Source: an uncultured Acidobacteriia bacterium
GTDB taxonomy: Bacteria > Acidobacteriota > Terriglobia > Bryobacterales > Bryobacteraceae
DNA: 64,000 bases
Direction of reading: 5' to 3'
NCBI GenBank assembly: GCA_903851195.1
Contig: CAINNJ010000046.1
Coordinates: 124,001 to 188,000 of the forward strand
Of the stretch, positions 8,769-18,933 are shown piece by piece. Within the stretch, counting starts at the first letter, position 1; every line of letters starts with the position of its first letter. A program made the position numbers and the translations under genes. The notes below the pieces were generated by a model. That model worked only from the letters and a program-made list of their open reading frames with translations. It did not search any database and was not told the DNA's origin.

Positions 8769-10079
8769 TTATTCTCCGAAAACGCGGAGGAATATAGCGT
8801 CGACGTGCTTCAGTTGCCGTTCCACGGAGAATGTTTCCGCGAGTTTTTCCCGGCTGACCAGTTTCCCGATCTCGGGATCGGCCTCAATGGCGGCGCGGAA
8901 ATCGCTCTCGTTGTCCCAGGCGTCCATGGCCTGCTTTTGCACCAGGGCGTAAGCCTGTTCCCGCAGCATTCCCGCAGCCGCCAGATCGAGCAGCAGTTGG
9001 CCGGAAAAGACCAGACCCTTCGTCAGATCGAGATTGCGCCGCATCCGCTCCGGATAAACGAACATGGTGTCCACCAGATTCGTCGTTTTCTCCAGCAGAT
9101 AATCGGCCAGAATCGTGGAATCGGGCAGAATCACGCGCTCCACCGAAGAATGCGAGATGTCGCGTTCGTGCCACAAAGCGATATCTTCAAACGCCGCCTG
9201 CGCGTTGGCCCGGACCACCCGCGCCAGTCCGCAGATCTGCTCGCTGACGATGGGATTCTTCTTGTGCGGCATCGCCGAGGAGCCCTTCTGGCCCCGCGCG
9301 AAATACTCGCTCGCTTCGCGTACTTCGGTCCGCTGCAGATGGCGGACTTCGAGCGCGATCTTCTCGCACAGCGCCGTCGTGGTAGCCAGCGTCGCCACGA
9401 AATGGGCGTGCCGGTCCCGCTGGATCACCTGCGATGCCACCGGCGCCGGTTCCAGACCGAGTTTCGCGCAGATGCGCTCTTCGGCGGCCGGTCCGATATG
9501 CGCGAACGTGCCCACCGCGCCCGAGATCTTGCCGACGCGCAGATCTTCCGCCGCCGCCTTCAGACGTTTCAGATTGCGGCCGGCTTCTTCGTACCAGATG
9601 GCCAGTTTGAGCCCGAACGTGATGGGCTCGGCATGCACTCCGTGCGTGCGCCCGATCTGCACGGCGTGTTTAAATTCCAGCGCCCGGCGCTTCAGCACCG
9701 CGCGGAGTTTTTCGAGATCCCGCAGCAGAATCTTCGAGGCCTGCACCAGTTGCAGCGCCTGCGCGGTATCGACAACGTCGTTCGACGTCATGCCATAGTG
9801 GAACCAGCGCGAGGCTTCCGCGTGTCCCGCCGCCGCCATCGATTCCGCCACGGCCGTGGTGAACGCAATCACGTCATGCCGCGTGGTGCGCTCGATTTCA
9901 AAAACTCTTTCGACGTTGAAACCGGCGTGCTGCCGCAACACAACCGCGTCGGCGGCGGGCACCACGCCCATTTCCGCCAGCGCTTCCGACGCCGCCAGCT
10001 CCACTTCCAGCCACTGTTGAAACTTGTTCTGATCGGTCCAGACGGCGCCCATTTCCGGGCGGGTGTAACGGGGGATCAA
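8769..10079 (-). CDS. purB: Adenylosuccinate lyase
   Basis: 436 residues of the fumarase/aspartase superfamily. It catalyses two steps of purine synthesis: SAICAR to AICAR plus fumarate, and adenylosuccinate to AMP plus fumarate. Seen are the substrate-loop signature GSSAMPHKKNP (266-276), TSND (98-101) and QIGRTHG (141-147). Start is TTG at 10079, which overlaps the TGA stop of the upstream MBL gene in TTGA, indicating coupling. There is a 178-base gap to the GAF-ANTAR gene downstream, holding no gene I can see. Confidence 0.96.
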   Translation of the reverse strand: MIPRYTRPEMGAVWTDQNKFQQWLEVELAASEALAEMGVVPAADAVVLRQHAGFNVERVFEIERTTRHDVIAFTTAVAESMAAAGHAEASRWFHYGMTSNDVVDTAQALQLVQASKILLRDLEKLRAVLKRRALEFKHAVQIGRTHGVHAEPITFGLKLAIWYEEAGRNLKRLKAAAEDLRVGKISGAVGTFAHIGPAAEERICAKLGLEPAPVASQVIQRDRHAHFVATLATTTALCEKIALEVRHLQRTEVREASEYFARGQKGSSAMPHKKNPIVSEQICGLARVVRANAQAAFEDIALWHERDISHSSVERVILPDSTILADYLLEKTTNLVDTMFVYPERMRRNLDLTKGLVFSGQLLLDLAAAGMLREQAYALVQKQAMDAWDNESDFRAAIEADPEIGKLVSREKLAETFSVERQLKHVDAIFLRVFGE

Positions 10080-10930
10080 TATGCAAAAACCTCAGTCTGT
10101 GTTTTTTGTTCGGCGATTACCAGACGCGGCGCGAGGCCGCGGCGTAACAGCGATTGTTCCGCGCTGATGCGCACGATCTCCGGGTGGTTATTGTGCTCGC
10201 TCAGATGCCCCAGAATCAGCGTCTGTACGCCGCCGTCCAGATCGTTCTCCACATAATCGCACGTCACCGCGTTCGAGAGGTGCCCGTTGCGGCCCATCAC
10301 CCGCTGCTTCACGCTCCACGGGTAAGGTCCCACTTTCAGCATTTCCAGATCGTGATTCGATTCCAGCAGCAGAATCTGCACGCGGCGCAGGTGGACTTTG
10401 ATGGAATCGGGCACGTATCCCAGATCTGTGGCCACGCCGATCTTGACGCCTTCGGCATGGAAGCAGAACCCCACTGGATCGATGGCATCGTGCGGAATCG
10501 TGAAGCTCTGCACCGCGATGTTCCCGATCATCCAGCCGGAACCGGCCTGAAACTGTTCCACCGGCGGCGGCGCTTCGAAACCTTCCCACTCGATCATCGG
10601 CGTGGTGAGGCGGGACGCATAAACAGCCACGGGCTTCTTCTGCCTGGTCCGCCAGCGCATGAAGCGCGCCAGGCCGAGAACGTGGTCGCAATGCTCGTGC
10701 GTGATCAGCACGGCGTCGATATCTTCGGGTTTTTCGCCGATTGCAGCCAGACGGCGCGTCAGATCCCGCACGCTCAGGCCGCAATCCACCAGAACGCGCG
10801 TCTGCTTGCCCTTCACGCCCGTGGTGGAAAGGAAGGCCGCATTACCCGCGCTGCCACTGGCCAGTACGCAGAATCTGACGATGACAATTCTCCCTGCATT
10901 TGTTTTAGCAGGTGCGGGGCATCCGGACAA
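10076..10930 (-). CDS. MBL-fold metallo-hydrolase, YycJ/WalJ-like
   Basis: 284 residues in the longest form. Metallo-beta-lactamase fold with the metal motif THEHCDH, a downstream HDAID and ESNHD, and the N-terminal signature FCVLASGSAGN typical of the YycJ/WalJ subgroup, linked elsewhere to cell-wall or DNA-repair functions. Only TTG at 10930 is a standard start, but the family usually begins right at the FCVLASGS strand, where the codons are ATT, GTC, ATC, GTC; the SD-like AGGGAG lies just before these. The start is therefore uncertain. It lies between mdh and purB. Confidence 0.85.
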   Translation of the reverse strand: MSGCPAPAKTNAGRIVIVRFCVLASGSAGNAAFLSTTGVKGKQTRVLVDCGLSVRDLTRRLAAIGEKPEDIDAVLITHEHCDHVLGLARFMRWRTRQKKPVAVYASRLTTPMIEWEGFEAPPPVEQFQAGSGWMIGNIAVQSFTIPHDAIDPVGFCFHAEGVKIGVATDLGYVPDSIKVHLRRVQILLLESNHDLEMLKVGPYPWSVKQRVMGRNGHLSNAVTCDYVENDLDGGVQTLILGHLSEHNNHPEIVRISAEQSLLRRGLAPRLVIAEQKTQTEVFAY

Positions 10931-10967
10931 TGCCCCGCCTGGGAAACAAACGCTACTACGGAAAGAA

Positions 10968-11903
10968 CTACTCGGCCATTTTGGCTTTAATGATGTCGAC
11001 CAGTTCCTTCACCGCGCCGGAACTCTTGTGCAGAGCCGCCGTTTCGGCTTCCGTCAGCTTGATCTCGAAAATCTTCTCGATACCGCCCGCGCCGATCTTG
11101 CAGGGAACCCCGACATACAGCCCGTCGATTCCGTACTCGCCTTCCAGATACGCCGCGCAGGGCAGCACTTTCTTGCGATCCCGCAGAATCGATTCCGCCA
11201 TCTCGACCGCCGAAGCCGCCGGCGCATAGTACGCGCTGGTGCCCTGCAGTTTCACCACTTCCGCGCCGCCATTGCGGGTGCGGTCCACAATCGCGTTCAG
11301 GCGATCTTCCGGGATCAGTTCCGTCAGCGGAATGCCGGCCACGCTGGAGAGCCGAACCACCGGCACCATGGTGTCGCCATGTCCGCCGAGCACGACGGCC
11401 GTGACATTGTCCACCGAGACATTCAGTTCCTGCGCGATAAAGGTGCGGAAGCGAGCCGAGTCCAGCACGCCGGCCATGCCAATCACGCGGTTCTTCGGGA
11501 ATTTCGAGACCATCATGGCCACCTGCGCCATGGCATCCAGCGGATTTGTCACCACGATGATGATGGCGTTCGGCGATACCGCTACGGCCTTCTCGGTGGC
11601 GGTCTTCACCACCTGATAGTTGGCCAGCAGCAAGTCGTCACGGCTCATGCCGGGCTTGCGCGGGAAGCCGGCGGTAATGATCACCACATCGGAGTTCGCC
11701 GTGGTCGCGTAATCCGTGGTCCCGGTGACGGAGACGTCGAAGCCTTCCACCGGTCCGGTCTGCAGCAAATCGAGCGATTTGCCCTGCGGAACGCCGTCCG
11801 CGATATCCACCAGGACGATATCTCCCAGTTCCTTTTTTGCCGCCCAGACGGCACAGTTCGCACCGACGTTTCCGGCGCCGATCACCGTGATTTTATTTCG
11901 CAA
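10968..11903 (-). CDS. mdh: Malate dehydrogenase
   Basis: 311 residues, the normal length for the LDH-like malate dehydrogenases. NAD-binding [12 protein letters not shown] near the N-terminus, substrate-loop [32 protein letters not shown] and the active-site His in GGHGDTMVP are visible. It interconverts malate and oxaloacetate in the TCA cycle. The start is TTG at 11903, preceded by AAAGGA nine bases upstream; the frame is open for 41 more codons toward the permease gene, but those residues are not family-like. Confidence 0.95.
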   Translation of the reverse strand: MRNKITVIGAGNVGANCAVWAAKKELGDIVLVDIADGVPQGKSLDLLQTGPVEGFDVSVTGTTDYATTANSDVVIITAGFPRKPGMSRDDLLLANYQVVKTATEKAVAVSPNAIIIVVTNPLDAMAQVAMMVSKFPKNRVIGMAGVLDSARFRTFIAQELNVSVDNVTAVVLGGHGDTMVPVVRLSSVAGIPLTELIPEDRLNAIVDRTRNGGAEVVKLQGTSAYYAPAASAVEMAESILRDRKKVLPCAAYLEGEYGIDGLYVGVPCKIGAGGIEKIFEIKLTEAETAALHKSSGAVKELVDIIKAKMAE

Positions 11904-11952
11904 CGATGTAAGTCCTTTCTGAAGTGCTTGAGGTATGAAATAAGGGGAAGAT

Positions 11953-13287
11953 TCAGTATATCGTTGAACCCGTTTTCGCCAGCGCGGGGGCGCTCTCACG
12001 GGCGGACCGTCGACGCCAGACGGCATAGAACGGGATGCCGGCGAGCGCGATGCCGATGGCGATCAGCGACGTTGCGGTCTGCGTGATCAGCGCGTCGATC
12101 AGGAACCAGACCGAGACCGCGAGGAACAGCCAGAGGGTCACCGGATAGCCCCACATTCGGTAAGGCCGGACGGCCTCCGGCATTTTTCGCCGCAGCACCA
12201 GCACGCCGAGTACGCTCAGGGAGTAAAAGATCCAGGCGGAGAGCATCGCGTAAGACGAGAGGGATTCGTAAGAGCCCGTCAGCATCACCACCACCGCCCA
12301 GACAGCCTGCACGACAATGGCGAACGACGGCGTTCGGAAGCGCGGATGGACCGTCGCGAAACGACGGAAAAAGAGCCCGTCGCGCGCCTGAGCGAACGGG
12401 ATGCGCGCCCCGGTCAGGATGCAGCCGTTGATGGCGCCGGCCACCGAAAGCAAGACCGTAGCCGAGACGAGCGTGGCGCCGAGGGGCCCCATGGTTCGTT
12501 CCGCCACCGCCGCGCCGACTCGTTCCGCCCCGGCGATCTGCGCCAGCGACATCACATTCATGTACCCCAGATTCGCGCCGATATAGAGCGCCATCACGAG
12601 CGCCATTCCCAGCGCCAGCGCGCGGGGCAGATTGCGCTCCGGGTCTTTCACTTCGCCGGCGACAAAGCTGACGTAGCTCCAGCCGTTATAGGCCATCAGA
12701 CAGGCGGTCATCGCGAAGCCGATGCCACCGTAGGTGAGCGGACGCGCGACCGCCGCTGGAGCCGTGTGCGGCGACAGCAGCGCCGCCGCAATCACCAGCG
12801 CGAGGCCGCCCAGCTTGGCGAACGTGAGGACACGCTGCACCCAGGCGCTCTCCCGCACGCCGATGTAATTGATGGCGGAAAGCACGACCACCAGACTGAC
12901 GGAGACCACCTTCCGCAGAACCGGCGTGAGCGGAATGAAATGGTCGAGATAAATCGAGAAGCCCACGGCGAGGAAGCCCGTGCCGCCGGGCAGCACGGCG
13001 AGCACGAAAACCCAGCCGCACAGAAAGGCGCAGAGCGGTCCGTAGGCTTCCCGCAGATACACGTACTGGCCGCCCGTAGCGGGCATCATGGCGCCCAGTT
13101 CCGCGTAGGCCAGCGCGCCGAAGAACGACAGAATACCGGCGACAATCCAGATGGCGAGTATCGCCGCGCCGGTCTCCACCCGCTGCGCGATGAGGTTTGG
13201 CAGCAGAAAAATGCCGGAGCCGATCACGATGCCGATGACGATCGCGGTCGCATCCGCGAGGCCGAGTTTGCGGGGAAGCTGGTCCAT
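11953..13287 (-). CDS. APC-family amino-acid permease
   Basis: 444 residues with about 12 membrane helices. The first helix carries [13 protein letters not shown], the unwound glycine-rich substrate-binding segment of the amino acid-polyamine-organocation family; [14 protein letters not shown] and [14 protein letters not shown] are also family hallmarks. Inner-membrane amino-acid transporter; substrate not predictable. It ends 49 bases before mdh and begins 10 bases after the PIG-L gene. Confidence 0.92.
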   Translation of the reverse strand: MDQLPRKLGLADATAIVIGIVIGSGIFLLPNLIAQRVETGAAILAIWIVAGILSFFGALAYAELGAMMPATGGQYVYLREAYGPLCAFLCGWVFVLAVLPGGTGFLAVGFSIYLDHFIPLTPVLRKVVSVSLVVVLSAINYIGVRESAWVQRVLTFAKLGGLALVIAAALLSPHTAPAAVARPLTYGGIGFAMTACLMAYNGWSYVSFVAGEVKDPERNLPRALALGMALVMALYIGANLGYMNVMSLAQIAGAERVGAAVAERTMGPLGATLVSATVLLSVAGAINGCILTGARIPFAQARDGLFFRRFATVHPRFRTPSFAIVVQAVWAVVVMLTGSYESLSSYAMLSAWIFYSLSVLGVLVLRRKMPEAVRPYRMWGYPVTLWLFLAVSVWFLIDALITQTATSLIAIGIALAGIPFYAVWRRRSARESAPALAKTGSTIY

Positions 13288-13297
13288 GGAAACCGGT

Positions 13298-14242
13298 TCA
13301 GCGGAGCGGCACGGCGTGCTCTTTGACGTACTGCTCCACGCGCGAAACCGCCGGCCCGATGTAGTGAAAGCCCTCCGCGTACGCGACGCCGTACTGCTGC
13401 CCGAGTTGGCGGTCGCGCGCCAGCACGAACTCGCGGATGAAGTTGCGGTCCGCCGTGCGGTCGTCGTCGCCCAAAAGCGGCAGTTTCCTGCCCTGTTTGG
13501 CCAGTTCGGCGCGCAGGGCGGAACCGTGATGGCCGCCCGGTCCCTTGGCGATGTTCACCAGATTGGCGTCGATCTTCTTCTCCACATGGTCGCTGATATC
13601 CACCACGCGCGTGATCACCGGATGGCGGACGTAATAGTATTTCTCTGAAACCGCGTGGGTCTGCAGCCCGACAATGAACTGCTCGGGATAATCCTGCGGA
13701 CGGCCCGCCATCCAGCAGGCCGCTTCCACGCAGTGGCCCAGCACGTAGTGATCGGGATTCTCTTCGTCGACTCCCCAGGGGTCATAGCAAAACACGGTGT
13801 CGATTTTCAGCGCCCGGATCAGAAAGATCAGCCGGCAGATCAGTTCGTTGCGCGAGATATCGCTCATCCGGTGATTGCCGTAATCGAGGCTGAAGTGTTT
13901 CTTCAGGCCGAGCACGCTGGTCTGCTCATCCACCTCGCGTTCATTGCGCAGAACGTGCTCGCCGATGGTGCCCGGCTGCCCGACGTCGTCCCCCATGTCG
14001 TCGTTCGTGGCGCGGATCATGTAACCGGTGTAGCCCTCCGCGATCAGCTTAGCGACGGTGCCGGCGCACAGCAGCGCCACGTCGTCGGAATGTGGCTGGA
14101 TGGCCGCGAGGACTTTGCCCTTGTGCGGCTGGCCCGCGACCGAACGTTCGAGCGGAATGGCGGGCGTCTGCGCCTCGATTCTCCGCACCTGGAGAAAGGC
14201 GGCACTGCCCAGCAGGGTGTTGATGAAGTCACGCCGTTGCAT
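13298..14242 (-). CDS. PIG-L family (LmbE-like) deacetylase, exported
   Basis: 314 residues from ATG 14242. The N-terminus MQRRDFINTLLGSAAFLQ is Tat-like. The metal-binding motif is PHSDDVAL (the family PHPDD with Ser for Pro), followed by ENPDHYVLGH. Members remove acetyl groups from N-acetylglucosaminyl or related amide substrates using zinc. The substrate is unknown; the Tat-type leader suggests a periplasmic role. A -10-like TGTAAT lies 7 bases upstream of the ATG. Starts further upstream (14278) add a non-family Cys-rich leader and are rejected. Confidence 0.88.
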   Translation of the reverse strand: MQRRDFINTLLGSAAFLQVRRIEAQTPAIPLERSVAGQPHKGKVLAAIQPHSDDVALLCAGTVAKLIAEGYTGYMIRATNDDMGDDVGQPGTIGEHVLRNEREVDEQTSVLGLKKHFSLDYGNHRMSDISRNELICRLIFLIRALKIDTVFCYDPWGVDEENPDHYVLGHCVEAACWMAGRPQDYPEQFIVGLQTHAVSEKYYYVRHPVITRVVDISDHVEKKIDANLVNIAKGPGGHHGSALRAELAKQGRKLPLLGDDDRTADRNFIREFVLARDRQLGQQYGVAYAEGFHYIGPAVSRVEQYVKEHAVPLR

Positions 14243-14294
14243 GACGGGCATTACACAGCATGCGGCGTTGCGGGTCAAGCGGAGAAATCAGTTC

Positions 14295-15737
14295 TTAGTA
14301 TTTCGGCCCGACATATTCCAGATTCATCAGCCCATCGCGGTAATTGATCTGCATGCGAAAATTTGCCAGCGTCGTAACGCCGAAGATTCCGGTGATACGC
14401 GGGGAGTCATGGCCCATCTTCGTCAGAGGAACAGCCAGAACGCCCGGCACTCTTTGCCGATAGTGGGCGAACTGGAAAGTCAGATATCCGGTGCTCTGTA
14501 CCTTGTTGACTTTACCGGAAACTCCCTTCACGCTCATCAAATCTTCGCTGCGAACGCCCGTGAACCGGGCGGCGTAATCCGGGTCGATCAGCGAGGATGA
14601 ACTGCCCGTATCCACCACGAAAAGTACCGGGGGCGCATCGTTCACGCGCACCGGAAGAAGAATGTCGTGCCCCACGCGCCAAAAGGGTGAGAAATCCGCG
14701 AATGCGGGCGAGTTTTCGGCATCCTGCCACGCCTCATCCGCGGCAGCAGTTTTGTGCGGAGGCAGCGGATCCAGCCGGAGCACCAGTTTCCGCAGATCGA
14801 TGGTCACCAGAAACTTCGCGAAGATGTCGGGCCCGATCAGCCCGTCCTCATCCGTGAGGAATTTCTTCTCGGATACCCCGATCGGGCACTCCGTGAAAGA
14901 AACGCCTCCGATCCGAACCGTTTCCGCAAAAGCCATGTAACCGGTCCTGTCGCCTTCGTCCCCGATGCCCCCGAACTTCAGGTCCGCAATTTTCGGCAGC
15001 CCCGCCGCTTCCGCGAGTTTCCGGTTCAGCAGAATGCCCGATGCGCCGGTGTCCATCAGCAGGTGCAAAGTCCTGCCTCCGTTGATGCTCACCGGCAGCG
15101 CGAAGCCACTGATCTCCCGGGTGTTGAGGAGCAACCACGATAACTTCACCTCGGTGCGTTCCGGCGCTGCCACGGCGAACAACTTCCGGTTGGCTGTCCA
15201 CTTCAGTTCGTCGATCTGCCGGCGCAAACGATCTGTCTTCTCCTTATCGAGGCCCGGAACCTCGGCAGCGAACCGCTGCAGCGCGGCGAGGCGATCCGCG
15301 GCGGGCAAAGTGCGCAAATAATAGGTCCGAATTTCCGGGTCGTCGGGGTTTTCCTTCCAGGCCTTTTGGTAGCAGATCTTCGCCTTGGCACGGAGCGAGG
15401 CCGCTTCGAAGACGCGGCCCAGGCCGAGCCAGGCGCTTCCGTAGTTATCCTTCATCCGGATCGCTTTTTTGAATTCCATTTCCGCGTCCGCCATGTCGCC
15501 GCGAAAATAGTCCGCAAGACCCAGAAAGGCGGGAAATTCGGGCAGATCCGGATTCTTCTCCGCCGCCCGGCTCAGCAGGTCCCGGGCGCCATTCAGATCG
15601 GACGCGGCCATCATCTTCCTGGCCTGCTCCAGGGTTTCTTCGGGCTTCTGCCCCAGGAGAAGGGTTAAAGCCGGTGTCAAGAACAGGAGGACCGGAACGA
15701 TCCGGCGCACGGAGTGTGACATGGAGAACACCATCAT
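14295..15737 (-). CDS. Exported TPR protein with two retropepsin-like aspartyl protease domains
   Basis: 480 residues. Signal segment (about 10-29), a TPR-like helical region (about 33-140, e.g. AEMEFKKAIRMKDNYGSAW), and two aspartyl-protease folds, each with its own active-site motif: LLMDTGASG and FVVDTGSSS. Retropepsin-type domains normally dimerise; here both halves are on one chain, which could form an intramolecular active site. Start may be 15737, 15734 or 15722 (MSHSVRR); none has a clear ribosome site. Probably a periplasmic peptidase or a degenerate binding protein; the target is unknown. Confidence 0.85.
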   Translation of the reverse strand: MMVFSMSHSVRRIVPVLLFLTPALTLLLGQKPEETLEQARKMMAASDLNGARDLLSRAAEKNPDLPEFPAFLGLADYFRGDMADAEMEFKKAIRMKDNYGSAWLGLGRVFEAASLRAKAKICYQKAWKENPDDPEIRTYYLRTLPAADRLAALQRFAAEVPGLDKEKTDRLRRQIDELKWTANRKLFAVAAPERTEVKLSWLLLNTREISGFALPVSINGGRTLHLLMDTGASGILLNRKLAEAAGLPKIADLKFGGIGDEGDRTGYMAFAETVRIGGVSFTECPIGVSEKKFLTDEDGLIGPDIFAKFLVTIDLRKLVLRLDPLPPHKTAAADEAWQDAENSPAFADFSPFWRVGHDILLPVRVNDAPPVLFVVDTGSSSSLIDPDYAARFTGVRSEDLMSVKGVSGKVNKVQSTGYLTFQFAHYRQRVPGVLAVPLTKMGHDSPRITGIFGVTTLANFRMQINYRDGLMNLEYVGPKY

Positions 15738-15795
15738 GAGGGATGGTGCGTGACACGGATCGGGCGTTACGCGTAGCCGATCAATTACAAACGGT

Positions 15796-16824
15796 TTACC
15801 GGGTATAGCGAAACTCGCGCCAGGGACTCGGATTTCCGCGTTGCCCCGCCGAATTCACCGGCCAGACACGCCACCGGCCCGGCTGCGCGCCAACGAAATC
15901 GAAACGGAATTCGGTGCCGGTGACGCGATAGGCGAAGCCCGGCATGTGGTTCGCTTCGGCATGCCAGACGCCGTTGTAACTGTAGTCCGATTCCAGCAGG
16001 TACCCGGTCGCGCCCGGCACCGGCTCCCACTTACAGACGGTGGTGCGCGGGTAAATGGAAAACACGGCGTGATCGGCGGGCAGCAATTGGACTGGCGGCG
16101 GCAGAGACGGGTCCTCCGGTATCTGGTTGGCGATGGTCACGAGTTGCGGTCGCGCCCCCTCGGTACGCAGTTCGGTACCGGTACGCAGTTCGCTACCGGT
16201 ACGGAGTTCAAAGATCCCCTTCATCTCCCAGGGTTGGCCGCCGATGGCGCCCGGCTGGAACCGCCAGCCCGCCACCTCGCGCAGCACGTCCGCCTGCCAG
16301 ACGCCCGGTGAGGCATCCAGTATGGAGACGCTGACGGGCAAACCCTCCGCGCTTACGGTGATGCCGACGCGGACATGCTGCGGACCAGCCTCCAGCGGAT
16401 TCGCCGGAATCTTCCCCTGCTGCAACCGCGGCCGTTGCCCGCCGGGCGGGACAGAGAAAACCAGGCTCGCCGTCTGTCCGTCATGTTCCGGCGCCAGCAG
16501 ACGAAAGTTCACCTCGATGGTGCTCTGTACACTCACCGGGGTGCCGCCGCTGGTGCCCGGTTCGAAACGCCAGCCCCGTACGGATTCCATCGCGCTCTCA
16601 TCCAGCCCGAAGCCCGCCCCGCGTGTAACCCGCACGTCCGCGGGTGTGCCGTCGGCGCCGACGGTGACGCCCAGCAACACGGTCGTATTGACGGCCGCCC
16701 GGCGAGCTTCTTCGGAATAGGGCGGGTCGATTCTGGAAATCACCTTCGGATACGTTCGGGCGGGCGACTGCGCCCAAAGCACCATCCCGCCCGCCAGGAA
16801 GAACATCCCGCTCCAGCGCGTCAT
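15796..16824 (-). CDS. Exported protein with two TonB C-terminal-like domains
   Basis: 342 residues. Signal peptide (1-19, ending LWAQ), then two TonB-C-like modules: PPYSEEARRAAVNTTV...GWRFEPG (about 34-110) and the weaker VRVGITVSAEG...GWRFQPG (about 150-205). The C-terminal part (about 250-342) looks like a fibronectin-like beta domain. No N-terminal membrane anchor plus Pro-rich spacer of a classical TonB is present, so it is more likely a secreted TonB-C-domain protein than an energy transducer. A triple 18-bp repeat encodes ELRTGS-type hexapeptides between the modules. Its ATG overlaps the stop of the CCA-adding enzyme gene. Confidence 0.8.
   Translation of the reverse strand: MTRWSGMFFLAGGMVLWAQSPARTYPKVISRIDPPYSEEARRAAVNTTVLLGVTVGADGTPADVRVTRGAGFGLDESAMESVRGWRFEPGTSGGTPVSVQSTIEVNFRLLAPEHDGQTASLVFSVPPGGQRPRLQQGKIPANPLEAGPQHVRVGITVSAEGLPVSVSILDASPGVWQADVLREVAGWRFQPGAIGGQPWEMKGIFELRTGSELRTGTELRTEGARPQLVTIANQIPEDPSLPPPVQLLPADHAVFSIYPRTTVCKWEPVPGATGYLLESDYSYNGVWHAEANHMPGFAYRVTGTEFRFDFVGAQPGRWRVWPVNSAGQRGNPSPWREFRYTR
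16161..16213. repeat. Triple 18-bp tandem repeat inside the TonB-C gene
   Basis: Units of 18 bp starting at 16161, 16179 and 16197 share CGGTACGCAGTTCG with one or two changes each. They are in frame and encode, on the minus strand, three ELRTGx hexapeptides in a probable linker. Confidence 0.9.
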
Positions 16825-18140
16825 GTTTGTTTGAACCTTTCTTCGGCCAACTGCAGCGCCTGTTCGCGGGTCGCGATCCGGCCTTCCAGTTGCGCGTCCT
16901 CCACCTCGGTCAGCACCAGTCCGAACGCCGGCCCGGGACGGTGCCCCGCCGCGATCAGATCCCGGCCGGTGATCAGTGGCGCGGGCTTCAGCTGATCCGG
17001 CGGCAGTTCCCGCTGCTTCTGCCGCACGAAATGATAGTTGTCGAGGCCCCCGTGGCTCGACAAACAGTCGAGACGGTGCAGTTCCATGTGCTCTTCGAAA
17101 TCCGGCATGCGGAGGAAGCGCTTGAGGCGGCTCTCGCGCATGTGGGGCGCGTCCCGGAATTTCATGTGGTTGTCCACCAGCGCTTCCACCGCTTCCACGG
17201 TGGAATTGGAAAACCGCAGGCGCGTCAACAGCGCGCGCGCGATGGTCACGCCCAGTTCCACGTGGCCGTCGAATCGTATTCGCTCCGCCACGCGGAAGGT
17301 GCCGGGCTTCCCTACATCATGCAGCAGCACGCCCAGGGCGAGTTCCGCGGAAGGCTGCCGCAGTCCGTCGAGCATGAGGAGCGTGTGCGTCCAGACATCG
17401 CCCTCGGGATGGTATTCCGGAGGTTGCTCCACGCCTTTCATCGCCTCGATCTCGGGGAGGATCTCGTGCAGCAGACCGGTCTGGTCCACCAGTTCCATGC
17501 CCCGCCGCGCGCCGCCTTCCGTCAGGATGCGGACCAGTTCATCCCGCACGCGTTCCGCCGACACGCTCGCGATGGCGGGAGCGAGCAGGCGGATGGCTTC
17601 GAACGTGCGCTCTTCAATGGTGAAGCCGAGCCGCGCGGCGAAGCGCACGGCACGAAGAAGGCGCAGATGATCCTCCCGAAAGCGCGTCTCCGGATCGCCG
17701 ATCGCGCGGATGATGCCGGCCTGCAGATCCGCCCGCCCGTTGGCGTAATCCAGCACCTCGCGCGTATCCGGATCGAGCAGCAGGGCGTTAATGGTGAAGT
17801 CGCGCCGCTGCACGTCCTGGCGCGGGTCCTGCTCGAAGCGAACGCCCTCGGGATGCCGCCCGTCACGATACTCCAGATCGCTGCGAAAGGTGGCTACCTC
17901 AACCTGCGCGCCGCCCTCGTGCACCAGCACGACGCCGAAGTGCGCGCCGACCTGGTCGCCATGAGGAAACAATCGAAGGAGTTCGGCGGGGGGCGCGGAG
18001 GTCGCGACATCGAAATCCTTCGGAACCCGCCCCAGCAGCAGGTCCCGCACGCAGCCGCCTACAAGGTAAGCCGGGTGGCCGGCGCCGCGGAGTTGTCGCA
18101 CGATCTGCCCGGCCAGCGCCGCGGAACTCATGGTTTTCAT
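16821..18140 (-). CDS. CCA tRNA nucleotidyltransferase / poly(A) polymerase family
   Basis: 439 residues. The class II nucleotidyltransferase head shows YLVGGCVRDLLLG and the metal-binding PKDFDVATSA, then RRDFTINALLLD and the RNA-binding domain; a phosphohydrolase-like HD motif (LLHDVGKPGTF) follows at about 265-275. It adds or repairs the 3' CCA of tRNA, though some relatives only add A or CC. The ATG at 18140 has AGGGA six bases upstream, which decides it over longer frames. It is divergent from the polysaccharide-lyase-like gene with 58 bases between. Confidence 0.92.
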   Translation of the reverse strand: MKTMSSAALAGQIVRQLRGAGHPAYLVGGCVRDLLLGRVPKDFDVATSAPPAELLRLFPHGDQVGAHFGVVLVHEGGAQVEVATFRSDLEYRDGRHPEGVRFEQDPRQDVQRRDFTINALLLDPDTREVLDYANGRADLQAGIIRAIGDPETRFREDHLRLLRAVRFAARLGFTIEERTFEAIRLLAPAIASVSAERVRDELVRILTEGGARRGMELVDQTGLLHEILPEIEAMKGVEQPPEYHPEGDVWTHTLLMLDGLRQPSAELALGVLLHDVGKPGTFRVAERIRFDGHVELGVTIARALLTRLRFSNSTVEAVEALVDNHMKFRDAPHMRESRLKRFLRMPDFEEHMELHRLDCLSSHGGLDNYHFVRQKQRELPPDQLKPAPLITGRDLIAAGHRPGPAFGLVLTEVEDAQLEGRIATREQALQLAEERFKQT

Positions 18141-18198
18141 GGTATTCCCTGGCGTGGCACACTGGAATCCGGGATATTTCCCGCGCGGGTGCATCGCA

Positions 18199-18933
18199 GT
18201 GAAAATTCTGTGGCGAGTGGTGTGTGTCGGGCTAAGCTTTCTGGCGGCGCCCGCGCCGGCCAAGGTCCTCTTCCGGGCGAATTTCGAGACCGGCGATTTG
18301 AGCGAGTGGAATCAGACTGGCACCAAAGGCCAGAACGCGACACCGCGTAATGTGCAGGTGGTGAGCGACATCGTGCAGCAGGGCAAGTACGCGGGCAAGT
18401 TCACCATCCATGAGGACGACGTGTTCAACGCGCAGCAACTGCGTGTGCAGGTGGGCGGGCCGAAGGTTACGGTGGAGGAGGGATCCGACACCTACATGTC
18501 GTTCTGGCTCTACATGGCGGAAGCGCCGAAGGATCGCGACAACTTCTTTTATTGGGAAGGCACCCCGCCACCCAAATACGACAATGTGATGACCTGGTGG
18601 GTGGAACCGAAAGAAGGCGGCGGGACCATGATCCGCTACGGCACCGGCAACCTGGGGCGCAACGGCACGGAGTGGGAGGCGGAGTTCACCACCGGCAAAT
18701 GGCATCGCCTCGCGATGCATATCCACTGGTCGGAAGATAAAGACAAGGGAAATACGCGGCTTTGGTTCGACGATGCGCTGGTGCTGGACAGAAAGCTGAA
18801 AACGAAGGGGCCGGAGGCGATTTATTTCTGCCAGCCGGGCATTCATCGCAGTCCGCACCGGCCTTCGGTGGACACGATTTACTTCGATAATTTTATTCTT
18901 GCCGACACCCTTGAAGAGATCATGAGCAAATGA
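18199..18933 (+). CDS. Secreted polysaccharide-lyase-like (heparin-lyase I type fold) protein
   Basis: 244 residues from the GTG at 18199: signal peptide (about 1-21, ending APAPA) followed by a beta-jelly-roll sequence (FRANFETGDLSEWNQ, SFWLYMAEAP, TGKWHRLAMHIHWS, TIYFDNF) typical of the Pfam polysaccharide-lyase family that includes heparinase I-like and alginate-lyase-like proteins. Substrate is unknown and catalytic residues cannot be assigned. Its TGA overlaps the next ATG (ATGA). Confidence 0.75.
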   Translation: MKILWRVVCVGLSFLAAPAPAKVLFRANFETGDLSEWNQTGTKGQNATPRNVQVVSDIVQQGKYAGKFTIHEDDVFNAQQLRVQVGGPKVTVEEGSDTYMSFWLYMAEAPKDRDNFFYWEGTPPPKYDNVMTWWVEPKEGGGTMIRYGTGNLGRNGTEWEAEFTTGKWHRLAMHIHWSEDKDKGNTRLWFDDALVLDRKLKTKGPEAIYFCQPGIHRSPHRPSVDTIYFDNFILADTLEEIMSK

